A stretch of 64,000 nt of DNA from Thalassotalea_H castellviae (lineage in GTDB: Bacteria > Pseudomonadota > Gammaproteobacteria > Enterobacterales > Alteromonadaceae), in assembly GCF_031846185.1 (NCBI RefSeq), contig NZ_JAVRIF010000003.1, positions 62,001 to 126,000 on the forward strand, written 5' to 3'. Below, piece by piece: positions 42,725 through 52,450 of the stretch. Positions within the stretch are counted from its first letter, which is position 1; each line of letters begins with the position of its first letter. Below the pieces are notes generated by a model, which searched no databases, was not told where the DNA came from, and was given only the letters and a program-made list of their open reading frames with translations. A program made the position numbers and the translations under genes.

Positions 42725-45700
42725 ATGCTTGCACGTTATTTTACTTTTTGTTTTCTTATTATCTTCTTTCATGCATCTGTTGATGCTTCTGAATGTTTGT
42801 CTGTTTTCCCTGATTACTATAACCAAGCCAATACTTCTAGCGAGCAATTAAGTAATTTTCCGACTAATAATTCTGGAGCATATCTAACCGATGGCACCAC
42901 GCTTACTCGTGGCGATAATTATTATTTAGGTTCTACAGTTGGGAATAATGGCCAAATTTATGTTGGTCCAATTTCAGGGGGAGAAACGTCTGCACGCTTG
43001 TTTTTTCGTGGCTCTGTTTCTTGGCAAAACGTACGGATAAATGAAAGTGGCAACCCGCAAGATTTAATTATTGTTGTTGATGGTAGCTTATCAATTAGTG
43101 GCAGTAATACGCTAATTAACGCCATCATCTACGTAAAAGGGTCATTAACGGTCAATAATGGTACTTTTAATGGTGCGTTAGCTTCGGTGGGGTCTGCTAG
43201 TGGCTCGGCTAATTTTAATTATGATGAAAGTTATATCAAAAATGCCGATTTTAATGGAATGTGTGAAGGGGCGGTACAGGCGAGTACAGAATATCGTTTT
43301 GATGAAACAAGTTACGACGGTTCAACGAATGAAGTCATCGATAGCATAAGTGGTATGCATGGCCGTGCTCTTTCAACTCAACCATCACAAGGAAAAGTGT
43401 GTAATGCCGCTGATTTATCTGCAACGGGCACTTCAGATTATTTGATCCTCGATGAAAATATTTTACATGGTAAAACAGACTTTACCGTTTCATTATGGGC
43501 GCAAACCGCAAAAACTTCTAATCAGAGCATATTGTCGGGTGCAGGATCAGGTAGTAGTAATGAGTTAATTTTTTGGTTTATTAACAGCGCAAATTTCCGA
43601 CCTTATTTAAAAGGTAGTTATAATGGCTCCATACCTACAACGTCTATTGCGGATTATGATTGGCATCATTTAGTGTGGACTCGCTCAGGAAACCAAAACT
43701 GCTTATATCGCGATAACGTCATGCAAGGTTGTAATACGCTGACTACTTCTGCACTGAACATTCAAAGCTTAATTTTAGGGCAAGAACAAGACAGCATTGG
43801 CGGAGGTTTTTCTTCTTCTCAAGGATGGGAAGGAAAAATTGATGAATTATTGGTTTTTGATAGTGCGATTAGCGCTAGTGAGATAAGCCAAATTTATACA
43901 AATCAAAATGCAGGTTTAGGTTATGACGGCACTGCACGAACTTGTCCTCCAGTTCCTGAGCCCACCCCTATTGCTGAATACCGATTTGATGAAACGAGTT
44001 ACTATGAATACCCTAATGAAGTACTTGACAGTATAGGTGAATTTCATGGCGTAACCTCAAATATACAACCTGATGATGGTTTCCTATGTAATGCTGCCGA
44101 TTTATCATCAACAGGTATTTCTGATTATATTACATTAGATAATTCTGTCTTAAACGGTCAAAATAATTTTTCAATTTCTGTTTGGGCAAAAACACAAAAA
44201 ACAGGGCCACAAAGTATAATGTCGGGAGCAAGTCCAGGAAGTGTTAATGACTTAATTATGTGGTTTACTTCACATACCAAGTTTTCGCCATTTCTAAAAG
44301 ATTCTAGTAATGGCAGTGTCTCAATAAGTTCAATCGCTGATAATAATTGGCATCATTTAGTGTGGACTCGTTCTGGCTCACAAAACTGTTTATATATTGA
44401 TAAAGCTTTGCAAGGCTGTAGAGCTCTTTCTTCTTCAGCGCTTAATATTGATAGTTTAGTTCTTGGGCAAGAACAAGACAGCGTTGGTGGAAATTTCGAT
44501 TCAAATCAATCATGGAACGGTTTTTTAGACGAGTTAGTCATCTTTGATGGTGTAATTAATCAAGCTCAAATAACCGAGATTTACGATAATTACCAAGGTG
44601 GCTTTGGGTACGATGGCGCAAATAGAACATGTCCGGTTACTTCATTATTAGCACATTACCAAATGGAAGAGTCTACATGGTCTGGGAATGCCAATGAAGT
44701 TATTGACCAAACAGGAAACGTTAATGCGACCGCTATTAATGGGCCTGTTACTGCTAACGATAGTCCTGCAATATCAGGTAACCCAGGAACTTGTGCTTAC
44801 GGTACTTTTGATGGAATTGATGACTATATTGAATTAGACAACAGTTTTGATAATTTGCAAGAAAGTTTTACGATTACGGCGTGGATTAACCCAAGTAATG
44901 TGAACTCTGGCTCTAGGATTTTTATTGACGATGAAAACAACAGTAATGGTTTCGGATTTAGTTTAGGTGATCCTGGTAATGGTAAATTAAGGTTTTATTC
45001 TCGAGGGGTAAATCCTGTTAGTGTTGACACAGTTAGTTCTATTTCGCCAAATACTTGGACCTTTGTCACAGCAGTACACGATAGTATTGCGAAAACACGA
45101 CAAATTTATATTAATGGTGTTGCGCAAACGATCACCGGTGGCAGTACTCGTAATACCTATACAGGGAATTGGGGCGTTGATATCGGCCCTGCAACAATCG
45201 GTGGTGAAACAGACTCAGGAGAGACTAATAATCGCTTTACCGGAAACATGGATGAAGTGAGAGTTTATCAAGGTGCATTATCACCAGGAGAAATAGCTGA
45301 TATTTATGCCGAAACGCATCCTTGCCCGTTGCCATCGGTTAATCATTATCAAATCATTCATGATGGCAACGGCCTAACGTGTGAACCTGAAACGATTACA
45401 GTAAAAGCCTGTACTAATATATATGACGGTACCTGTGTCTTAAGTAGTGATACGGTAACGCTAGATGTGGTCGCTACCGGTAGTTCAGTGATCACTAATA
45501 ACCTGACATTTACCGGTTCAACCACCACTAATATTGCGTATACCACGCCAGAAACCGTAGTGCTTTCACTGGCGAATCCAACTATAGCCCCTGAAAGTGC
45601 AACCGTGTGTAACGATAACAGTGCCGGCAGCTGTAATTTAGTGTTTGCTGATGCGGAGTTTGTTTTCTTAAATGGTGGCAATGCAGCTAATGTGATTGAT

Positions 45701-47527
45701 AACCAGATTTCAGGGAATACATTTAATACGTTAGAAATTAAAGCAGTAAAAACCAATACAACAACTGGAGAATGTGAAGGGATATTTACTGGCAATGTTG
45801 ATGTTGATTTTTCTCAGGAGAACATCACGCCTGACAATACTAATCCGGGGAATAATTTTGAAATTAATGGGCTTCCTATAGTTAAAGGTTCGAGTCCCTC
45901 AACGAGTGTCACTTTAAACTTTGGTAGTGATAGCATCGCAACTATCCCTTCACCTCGATATTTAGATGCGGGTCAAATCCAATTACACGCCAGTTATAGT
46001 GATTCAAATATTAATTTAGAGGGAAGTTCACTATCGTTTTGGGTCAGGCCGAGCTATTTTCAAATTGATGCGACTTCATGTAAGGATGAAGTCGGCGGTT
46101 GTACTGCTAACTCAACGACAACTCACAAAGCAGGTGATAACTTCGCTTTCACCGTGACTGCTTATAACAGCCAAGATGGTATAACTCAGAATTATCGTCA
46201 GAGTGATGGCCAGCTACAATTAAAAGTAACGCGGGTGTTACCGAATGTTGCTGGAAGTGTTGAAGGCGTATTTAGTTATGCAAATGGTCAATCTCGTTCT
46301 ACTGCAAGTGGAGGATTTTCCAATGCAACCTTGGAAGATTTTTATAGTAACTCGTATGGCATTTCAACGTTTGCTAATGCGCAATATAACGAGGTAGGCG
46401 TGATTAATGTCGATGTGCAAGATTTTAATTATGGGGGAGAAAACTTAGTTGTTGAAGCGCAAGATATTGATATTGGACGCTTCACTCCTCATCACTTTAG
46501 GCAAACGATAGAAGTAGGTCACGCTGGTAGCTTAATTGCTAATCATGACACAAGTTGTAACAGCGAGGATTGGGTATATAGCGGACAAACAACCGCGGGT
46601 ATTGGAAGTATTCGTTATGATTTATTACGACCTACTTTGACGGTTACCGCCTATAATGCCGCGAATCTTCCGACAGAAAATTATCGAGGTGCTTTTGTTA
46701 AATTAGCCAATGATGATGTTACATTCGGTGTTGTTAGTTCAACTCATGCCAATACATTGCCTTTGACGGGTGTGGTTTCTATGGATGGCAGTATAACCGA
46801 TTCTATTGACAATACTGCAATTGCTAAAGGCTCAGTAGAGTATGAATTATCTGACCAACACCATTTTACATACACCCGAAATGCAGCGAGTAAAGTAGCA
46901 CCTTTTGACGCATCTTTTGAGATTCCAATAACTTCGATTATTGATAACGACAATATCAGCTTAAAACCTTCTGATGGTTCGACAGATTATTTTGTGAATC
47001 CTAGTTTTAGTCTTGCTCAGTCAAATACGGTTAATGTTCGTTTTGGTCGTTGGAACATTGAGAATGCCTATGGTCCAGAAACAGAAAACTTACCGGTAGC
47101 GATGACCGCACAACAATGGAATGGGACCGCTTTTGAAACCAACAGCGATGAAAGCTGCCTTATTCCACAATACGCAGGTAAAGTAACATCAGGTAGTTTC
47201 TACGATCCATTGGTTGATTGGCAATATCGATTATTAGACACAACAGATGGTGAACCAATTACTCCAAGTGATACTGCTGTCACTATACCGGCTCCGCTTT
47301 CGCCATTTGTTCAAGGGGAGTATCAACAATTTATCTTCACGATTCCTGATAATGGTGTAACTAATCCACGTGGCTCTCTAGCATTTGAATATGCAGTGCC
47401 TACATGGTTAAAGTACGATTGGCAAAATCAAGATGGCACCTTTGATGATAACCCTACTGGTACAATTACGTTTGGTTTATTCCGCGGCAATGATCGCATT
47501 ATTTCTTGGCGAGAAGTGGGAAATTAA
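42725..47527 (+). CDS. mshQ: MSHA biogenesis protein MshQ with three LamG domains
   Basis: The 1600-residue exported protein has a signal peptide (1-21, ending VDASEC). An N-terminal beta-rich part (about 25-180) is followed by three laminin-G/concanavalin-like modules (about 187-410, 416-635, 642-865) and a long MshQ-type C-terminal region (DUF6701-like, about 870-1600). Modules 1 and 2 are near copies: both contain EYRFDETSY, CNAADLS, WHHLVWTRSG and ILGQEQDS or VLGQEQDS, and both end in RTCP. The third is only distantly similar. LamG folds often bind sugars, so a tip adhesin or surface-attachment role is likely by inference. It needs its own promoter, because a strong terminator precedes it. 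Confidence 0.88.
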   Translation: MLARYFTFCFLIIFFHASVDASECLSVFPDYYNQANTSSEQLSNFPTNNSGAYLTDGTTLTRGDNYYLGSTVGNNGQIYVGPISGGETSARLFFRGSVSWQNVRINESGNPQDLIIVVDGSLSISGSNTLINAIIYVKGSLTVNNGTFNGALASVGSASGSANFNYDESYIKNADFNGMCEGAVQASTEYRFDETSYDGSTNEVIDSISGMHGRALSTQPSQGKVCNAADLSATGTSDYLILDENILHGKTDFTVSLWAQTAKTSNQSILSGAGSGSSNELIFWFINSANFRPYLKGSYNGSIPTTSIADYDWHHLVWTRSGNQNCLYRDNVMQGCNTLTTSALNIQSLILGQEQDSIGGGFSSSQGWEGKIDELLVFDSAISASEISQIYTNQNAGLGYDGTARTCPPVPEPTPIAEYRFDETSYYEYPNEVLDSIGEFHGVTSNIQPDDGFLCNAADLSSTGISDYITLDNSVLNGQNNFSISVWAKTQKTGPQSIMSGASPGSVNDLIMWFTSHTKFSPFLKDSSNGSVSISSIADNNWHHLVWTRSGSQNCLYIDKALQGCRALSSSALNIDSLVLGQEQDSVGGNFDSNQSWNGFLDELVIFDGVINQAQITEIYDNYQGGFGYDGANRTCPVTSLLAHYQMEESTWSGNANEVIDQTGNVNATAINGPVTANDSPAISGNPGTCAYGTFDGIDDYIELDNSFDNLQESFTITAWINPSNVNSGSRIFIDDENNSNGFGFSLGDPGNGKLRFYSRGVNPVSVDTVSSISPNTWTFVTAVHDSIAKTRQIYINGVAQTITGGSTRNTYTGNWGVDIGPATIGGETDSGETNNRFTGNMDEVRVYQGALSPGEIADIYAETHPCPLPSVNHYQIIHDGNGLTCEPETITVKACTNIYDGTCVLSSDTVTLDVVATGSSVITNNLTFTGSTTTNIAYTTPETVVLSLANPTIAPESATVCNDNSAGSCNLVFADAEFVFLNGGNAANVIDNQISGNTFNTLEIKAVKTNTTTGECEGIFTGNVDVDFSQENITPDNTNPGNNFEINGLPIVKGSSPSTSVTLNFGSDSIATIPSPRYLDAGQIQLHASYSDSNINLEGSSLSFWVRPSYFQIDATSCKDEVGGCTANSTTTHKAGDNFAFTVTAYNSQDGITQNYRQSDGQLQLKVTRVLPNVAGSVEGVFSYANGQSRSTASGGFSNATLEDFYSNSYGISTFANAQYNEVGVINVDVQDFNYGGENLVVEAQDIDIGRFTPHHFRQTIEVGHAGSLIANHDTSCNSEDWVYSGQTTAGIGSIRYDLLRPTLTVTAYNAANLPTENYRGAFVKLANDDVTFGVVSSTHANTLPLTGVVSMDGSITDSIDNTAIAKGSVEYELSDQHHFTYTRNAASKVAPFDASFEIPITSIIDNDNISLKPSDGSTDYFVNPSFSLAQSNTVNVRFGRWNIENAYGPETENLPVAMTAQQWNGTAFETNSDESCLIPQYAGKVTSGSFYDPLVDWQYRLLDTTDGEPITPSDTAVTIPAPLSPFVQGEYQQFIFTIPDNGVTNPRGSLAFEYAVPTWLKYDWQNQDGTFDDNPTGTITFGLFRGNDRIISWREVGN

Positions 47528-47659
47528 ACTGAATTTATCCTTTTTTAGCTATTTGCTGAAAAAAAAGTAAAAAAACTACTGTTTTTTGCAAAATCATGCA
47601 TCACATCGACTGAAGTCTGGGGTATGATGAGCAGCAATTATAAAAATAACTTCATTACG

Positions 47660-47679
47660 CTAGTGCAGATTGACACTAG
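47660..47679 (+). repeat. Small hairpin in the mreB leader
   Basis: CTAGTG and CACTAG make a perfect 6-bp stem with an 8-base loop, 26 bases before the mreB ATG. A TATGAT at about 47622-47627 upstream is a possible -10 element. There is too little here for a firm functional claim. Confidence 0.35.
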
Positions 47680-47705
47680 TGAGATAGCAAGGACATAGAG
47701 ATCAT

Positions 47706-48749
47706 ATGTTTAAAAAATTACGTGGCATGTTTTCTAACGATTTATCAATTGATTTAGGAACAGCAAATACCCTTATTTATGTTAAAGATCAGGGCATAGT
47801 TTTAAATGAGCCTTCAGTAGTCGCCATTCGTCAAGACAGATCCGGTGGCTCAAAAAGTGTTGCCGCAGTCGGTGCAGCAGCAAAACAAATGTTAGGCCGT
47901 ACACCGGGAAATATTGAAGCAATTCGTCCGATGAAAGATGGGGTTATTGCTAACTTTTTCGTCACTGAAAAAATGTTGCAGTATTTTATTAAACAAGTGC
48001 ATAGCAATAACTTTTTACGCCCAAGTCCACGTGTCTTGGTATGTGTGCCTTGTGGTTCTACGCAAGTTGAACGTCGAGCGATTCGTGAATCAGCCTTAGG
48101 AGCGGGGGCTCGTGAAGTTTATTTGATTGACGAACCTATGGCAGCGGCGATTGGTGCTGGCATGCCTGTTTCAGAAGCAACAGGTTCAATGGTTGTTGAT
48201 ATTGGTGGTGGTACAACAGAAGTGGGGATTATCTCACTTAACGGTGTGGTCTATTCTTCTTCAGTACGTATTGGTGGTGATAAGTTCGATGATGCGATTA
48301 TCAATTATGTCCGTCGTAACTTTGGTAGTTTAATTGGTGAAGCGACCGCTGAACGTATCAAGCATGAAATAGGCTCGGCTTACCCAGGTGAAGAATTAAT
48401 CGAAATTGAAGTGCGTGGTCGTAACCTAGCCGAAGGTGTGCCGCGTAGCTTTACATTGAACAGTAATGAAATACTAGAAGCCTTGCAAGAGCCTTTAACC
48501 GGTATTGTTAGTGCAATTATGGTGGCGTTAGAGCAATCACCGCCAGAATTAGCCTCAGACATTTCAGAGCGTGGCATGGTGTTAACTGGTGGTGGCGCAT
48601 TATTGAAAGATTTAGATCGATTATTGATGGAAGAAACCGGTATTCCTGTGGTGGTTGCAGATGATCCGCTTACATGTGTAGCACGAGGTGGCGGTAAAGC
48701 ATTAGAGATGATCGATATGCATGGTGGCGATCTTTTTTCTTACGAATAA
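47706..48749 (+). CDS. mreB: Rod-shape-determining actin homologue MreB
   Basis: The 347-residue protein has the normal length and starts MFKKLRGMFSNDLSIDLGTANTLIYVK, with the membrane-binding N-terminal helix and the phosphate-1 loop. The phosphate-2 site reads VVDIGGGTTEVG, and the adenosine site has MVLTGGGALLKDLDRLL. It forms filaments under the inner membrane that guide cell-wall elongation. It heads the conserved mre block downstream of the MSHA locus, but 175 bases, more than usual, separate it from mreC. Confidence 0.98.
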   Translation: MFKKLRGMFSNDLSIDLGTANTLIYVKDQGIVLNEPSVVAIRQDRSGGSKSVAAVGAAAKQMLGRTPGNIEAIRPMKDGVIANFFVTEKMLQYFIKQVHSNNFLRPSPRVLVCVPCGSTQVERRAIRESALGAGAREVYLIDEPMAAAIGAGMPVSEATGSMVVDIGGGTTEVGIISLNGVVYSSSVRIGGDKFDDAIINYVRRNFGSLIGEATAERIKHEIGSAYPGEELIEIEVRGRNLAEGVPRSFTLNSNEILEALQEPLTGIVSAIMVALEQSPPELASDISERGMVLTGGGALLKDLDRLLMEETGIPVVVADDPLTCVARGGGKALEMIDMHGGDLFSYE

Positions 48750-48774
48750 ATGCACTGATTTCTTCTTTGCTACT

Positions 48775-48846
48775 GGCTTTCATTTCTACTTCAAAAGTAC
48801 TCATTGACTAACGTCAACTCCGTGCTTTTTCCTTGAATTGAAAGCC
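48775..48846. repeat. Nested inverted repeat between mreB and mreC
   Basis: Three pairs of arms are nested symmetrically. GGCTTTCA (48775) pairs with TGAAAGCC (48839), AAAAGTAC (48793) with GTGCTTTT (48822, one wobble), and TTGAC (48804) with GTCAA (48813). The resulting 72-base hairpin lies 26 bases after the mreB stop. It could protect the mreB message end, attenuate transcription into mreC, or be a remnant of a repeated element. TATAAT at 48878-48883 just after it could restart transcription. Confidence 0.6.
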
Positions 48847-48924
48847 ATTAGCGTCGAATAAAATAGCGCAAATTATGTATAATTTTGTTTATTTGGAAAA
48901 TCTATTGGCTTGTAGCATTAATTT

Positions 48925-49812
48925 ATGAATCCAATTTTTAAACATGGTCCATCCCCACAGCACCGACTCGTTCTGGTGCTGTTTTGTTCTGCTTTGTTGA
49001 TTTTTTTTGATCATAAAGTCAATAGTTTCGAATCGGTTCGTGGTTATCTTCAATCTATGGTGAGTCCTTTGCAATACCTTGCCACTACACCAAAGCAATT
49101 AATTGATTGGAGCGTGGAAAATATTGTTACCCGCCGTCAACTCATTGCTGAAAATCAAGAATTTAAAACCAACGAATTGCGCTATCAAGAGCAATTAATG
49201 CAACTGAATATGCTTAAAAAAGAAAATGATCGTTTGCGTTCATTGCTCGCATCACCGGTTAGGGCTGATGCAAAAAAGATGGTGGCAGAAATTTTATCTG
49301 TGGATAGTGATCCATATTCTCATCAAGTTGTGATAAATCGTGGCGCTAACCAAGGCGTTTTTGAAGGTCAAGCTGTGATAGATGACCAAGGGATTGTTGG
49401 CCAAGTATTACACGTAGGCACAATTTCGAGTCGTGTTTTATTGATTACCGATGTTACGCATGCCGTGCCGGTTCGTATTAGTCGAAACGGTATTCGACTA
49501 GTGGCCAGCGGGACAGGAACCATAGATTTATTAACCCATAATTTTGTGCCTCATAGTACCGATGTTAAAGTGGGCGATTTATTAGTAACCTCTGGATTAG
49601 GCGGTAAATATCCTGAGGGATATCCAGTAGCGCGCGTTTCAGCCGTCAGACAAGATGAAACTCGCCCGTTTGCGCAAGTGCAAAGTGAGCCCGTCGCGCA
49701 GATAAACCGATTGCGTTATTTATTGTTATTATGGCCAGAAAAACCGACGAATATTTTCTCCTCCAAAGATGATTTAGCAGCAATAAGTGAGGGTGACGAT
49801 GTTGGCACATAA
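48925..49812 (+). CDS. mreC: Rod-shape-determining protein MreC
   Basis: The 295-residue protein has a short cytoplasmic start (MNPIFKHGPSPQHRLVLVLF), a membrane segment (about 15-32), a coiled coil (about 65-105) and two beta-barrel domains with VVINRGANQGVFEGQAVID and GIVGQVLHVG. It links MreB to the elongation synthases PBP2/RodA in the periplasm. Its last 14 bases overlap mreD. Confidence 0.96.
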   Translation: MNPIFKHGPSPQHRLVLVLFCSALLIFFDHKVNSFESVRGYLQSMVSPLQYLATTPKQLIDWSVENIVTRRQLIAENQEFKTNELRYQEQLMQLNMLKKENDRLRSLLASPVRADAKKMVAEILSVDSDPYSHQVVINRGANQGVFEGQAVIDDQGIVGQVLHVGTISSRVLLITDVTHAVPVRISRNGIRLVASGTGTIDLLTHNFVPHSTDVKVGDLLVTSGLGGKYPEGYPVARVSAVRQDETRPFAQVQSEPVAQINRLRYLLLLWPEKPTNIFSSKDDLAAISEGDDVGT

Positions 49813-50278
49813 TGGCATTATCATTATTTTCACCTTATTAGTTGCCTTGATGGCGAGCATTATGCCTATGCCGTTAAGTGTGGATGCCTTTCGACCTGAC
49901 TGGGTGCTGGTTGTTTTGCTTTATTGGTGTTTAGCTTTACCAACTCGAGTCAACGTTATTACTGCTTGGGTAATGGGGTTTTTATTAGATGTATTATTAG
50001 GCTCAGTACTTGGGCTTCATGCAGCTGCTATGGCTTTGTCTGTGTATATTGTTGCGGGTAATTTTCAAAAAATTAGAAACTTTTCAGTTTGGCAACAAGC
50101 CTTAATTGTAGGAGTGATCTCTGCTCTGTATCATTTATTGGTTTTTTGGTTTCAACGTTTTTTAACCGATGTCGTTTTTCTTCCTAGTTATTTATATCCG
50201 GTCTTTACCTCTATTGTTTTATGGCCATGGGTATTTTTATTGTTGCGAAAAGTTCGTCGTCATTTTCAAATTAAGTAA
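49799..50278 (+). CDS. mreD: Rod-shape-determining protein MreD
   Basis: The 159-residue protein has five to six membrane helices: MLAHNGIIIIFTLLVALMAS at the start, FRPDWVLVVLLYWCLALPTRV, and FLLDVLLGSVLGLHAAAMAL. It completes the elongation complex. I placed the start at the ATG at 49799 (GAGGGTG before it, overlapping the end of mreC), not at earlier codons of the frame. The stop is one base before the maf start. Confidence 0.95.
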   Translation: MLAHNGIIIIFTLLVALMASIMPMPLSVDAFRPDWVLVVLLYWCLALPTRVNVITAWVMGFLLDVLLGSVLGLHAAAMALSVYIVAGNFQKIRNFSVWQQALIVGVISALYHLLVFWFQRFLTDVVFLPSYLYPVFTSIVLWPWVFLLLRKVRRHFQIK

Positions 50279-50279
50279 T

Positions 50280-50864
50280 ATGAAAAAACTTATTTTAGCA
50301 TCTCAATCTCCCCGTCGTCGTGAGTTATTAGCGCAATTAGGCTACCAGTTTACTTGCTGTCCTGCTGATATTGATGAAACGGTACAATTACATGAATCTC
50401 CCAAAGAATATGTAGAGCGTTTAGCGTTGGAAAAGTCTGCGTGTATCGCAAAAGAACAGGCGGAGACTACGTTGGTTTTAGGATCTGATACTTGCGTTGT
50501 TTATCAAAATTGTATTTTGGGTAAACCTGAAAACCTAGCGCAAGCGACTGATCATTTAACTAGGTTGTCAGGTAATACCCATCAAGTGTTAACGGCAATT
50601 GCTGTTGTTCAGGGACAGTTCAGTAAAGCTGTGGTAGTTTGTACTGATGTTACGTTTAAAACGTTAACCACACAAGAAATCATCAACTATTGGCACACAG
50701 GTGAGCCGCAAGATAAAGCAGGATCTTATGGTATTCAGGGTATCGCCGGACAATTTGTGAAACACATTTGTGGCAGTTATTCTGCCGTTGTAGGTCTACC
50801 CTTATATGAAACAGCTCAATTATTAGCTGAATTTTCTTGTCCAACGCCTGTCCATAGTAGTTAA
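50280..50864 (+). CDS. maf: Nucleoside triphosphate pyrophosphatase, Maf/YhdE type (dTTP/UTP)
   Basis: The 194-residue protein begins MKKLILASQSPRRRELLAQLG, the Maf signature. VLGSDTCV has the catalytic Asp, and PQDKAGSYGIQG has the substrate-binding Lys/Tyr region. Maf enzymes of this branch cleave dTTP, UTP and modified nucleotides and are thought to sanitise the pool. The yhdE place between mreD and rng is the same as in E. coli. The open frame extends upstream into mreD, but the ATG at 50280 is the family start. Confidence 0.95.
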   Translation: MKKLILASQSPRRRELLAQLGYQFTCCPADIDETVQLHESPKEYVERLALEKSACIAKEQAETTLVLGSDTCVVYQNCILGKPENLAQATDHLTRLSGNTHQVLTAIAVVQGQFSKAVVVCTDVTFKTLTTQEIINYWHTGEPQDKAGSYGIQGIAGQFVKHICGSYSAVVGLPLYETAQLLAEFSCPTPVHSS

Positions 50865-50892
50865 CGTACAGTTTTGAATAAAAGGATCAAAC

Positions 50893-52356
50893 ATGAGTGG
50901 TGAGTTACTCGTTAATGTTACACCAAGTGAAACACGTGTCGCGTTAATCGAAAACGGTGTATTACAAGAGGTTCATGTTGAACGTGAAGCAAAACGAGGT
51001 TTAGTCGGTAATATTTATCTCGGTAAAGTTATTCGAGTGTTGCCAGGAATGCAGGCGGCCTTTGTTGATATTAATTTAGATAAAGCCGCTTTTTTACATG
51101 CTTCAGATATTAACTCTAAATTGATCCTCAAAGAAGATGAGCAAAGTGATCAAGTTCCTGATATTCGAAGCTTAGTTCACGAAGGGCAACACATTGTCGT
51201 ACAAGTAGTTAAAGACCCTTTAGGAACCAAAGGAGCACGTTTAACGACGGATATCACAGTTGCTGCTCGTTATTTAGTATTGATGCCAAATTCTAGTCAT
51301 GTTGGTATTTCTCAGCGTATTGAAGAAGTTGAAGAAAGAAAAAGACTCAGAGATATCGTGCTGCCATATTGTGGTGAGGAACATGGATTTATTGTTCGTA
51401 CCGCCGCAGAGGGAGCGGGAGACGAAGAATTACGGCATGATGCAGAATTTTTACGCCGAGTTTGGATAAAAGTTTTAGAAAGAAAAGCCAGAAAGCAAAC
51501 TCAAACCGCTATTTATCAAGATCTATCATTAACTTTTCGCGTGTTGCGCGATTTTGTTGGTATTTCATTAGAACGGATTCGCGTTGATTCTAAACTTACG
51601 TTTGATCAATTGGGGGAATTTACTCAAGAGTTTGTACCTGAACTCACAAAAGTGCTTGAATATTATCCCGGTGAAAGACCCATTTTTGATTTGTTTGATG
51701 TTGAAAACGAAATTCAACGAGCTTTACATCGTAAAATTGAACTTAAATCTGGTGGCTATTTAATTATCGATCAAACCGAAGCTATGACTACGATAGATAT
51801 TAATACAGGAGCTTTCGTTGGTCATCGTAACCTAGAAGAAACTATTTTTAATACCAACATAGAAGCGACACAGGCCATTGCAAGACAGTTAAGGCTGCGC
51901 AATTTAGGCGGAATTATCATTGTTGATTTTATCGATATGATGAATGCCGACCATCAAAAACGCGTTCATCACAGCCTTGACGTAGCTATGAGCAAAGATA
52001 AAGTCAAATATAGTATCAGTGGTTTTTCTGCGTTAGGTTTAGTCGAAATGACTCGAAAACGCACCCGTGAAAGCTTAGAACACATTTTATGCGGCGAGTG
52101 TTCAGTTTGCCAAGGCAGAGGTCATTTAAAAACTGTTGAAACGGTGTGTTTTGAAATTTTACGTGAAATTGTCAGAGTAAATCGTGCTTATGACGCAGAC
52201 AAGTTTATTGTTTACGCAGCGTCAGCTGTCAGTGAATCGTTACTAAATGATGAGTATCATAACCTTGCTGAACTTGAGGTTTTTATTGGTAAGCAAATAA
52301 AAATTCAAACAGAAATCATGTATAATCAAGAACAGTTTGATGTGGTAATGATGTAA
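50893..52356 (+). CDS. rng: Ribonuclease G
   Basis: The 487-residue endoribonuclease has an N-terminal S1 domain (GNIYLGKVIRVLPGMQAAFVDINLDKAAFLHASD) and the catalytic DNase I-like part with ATM/TTIDINTGAF and IIIVDFIDMM, the two metal-binding Asp regions. CGECSVCQGRG provides the zinc-link cysteines. It lacks the long scaffold tail of RNase E, which fixes it as RNase G. It matures the 5' end of 16S rRNA. It follows maf by 28 bases, with AAAGGA before the ATG. Confidence 0.97.
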   Translation: MSGELLVNVTPSETRVALIENGVLQEVHVEREAKRGLVGNIYLGKVIRVLPGMQAAFVDINLDKAAFLHASDINSKLILKEDEQSDQVPDIRSLVHEGQHIVVQVVKDPLGTKGARLTTDITVAARYLVLMPNSSHVGISQRIEEVEERKRLRDIVLPYCGEEHGFIVRTAAEGAGDEELRHDAEFLRRVWIKVLERKARKQTQTAIYQDLSLTFRVLRDFVGISLERIRVDSKLTFDQLGEFTQEFVPELTKVLEYYPGERPIFDLFDVENEIQRALHRKIELKSGGYLIIDQTEAMTTIDINTGAFVGHRNLEETIFNTNIEATQAIARQLRLRNLGGIIIVDFIDMMNADHQKRVHHSLDVAMSKDKVKYSISGFSALGLVEMTRKRTRESLEHILCGECSVCQGRGHLKTVETVCFEILREIVRVNRAYDADKFIVYAASAVSESLLNDEYHNLAELEVFIGKQIKIQTEIMYNQEQFDVVMM

Positions 52357-52450
52357 ATTGCTCAAGGAGGAGTCACACGCATTTACCAATAAAACGTAAT
52401 CGCCCCACAAAGCAGATAGTCAGACAAGTGTCGAGAAGAATATAGAATTT

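Noticed and set aside
45884..45900. GGTTCGAGTCCCTC, which resembles a tRNA T-arm
   Set aside because: It lies inside mshQ in frame, and no acceptor stem, D-arm or anticodon arm can be built around it.
47535..47562. Hairpin TTTTTTAGC/GCTGAAAAAA after mshQ as a terminator
   Set aside because: The stem is almost wholly A-T with a G-T pair and is not followed by a T-run.
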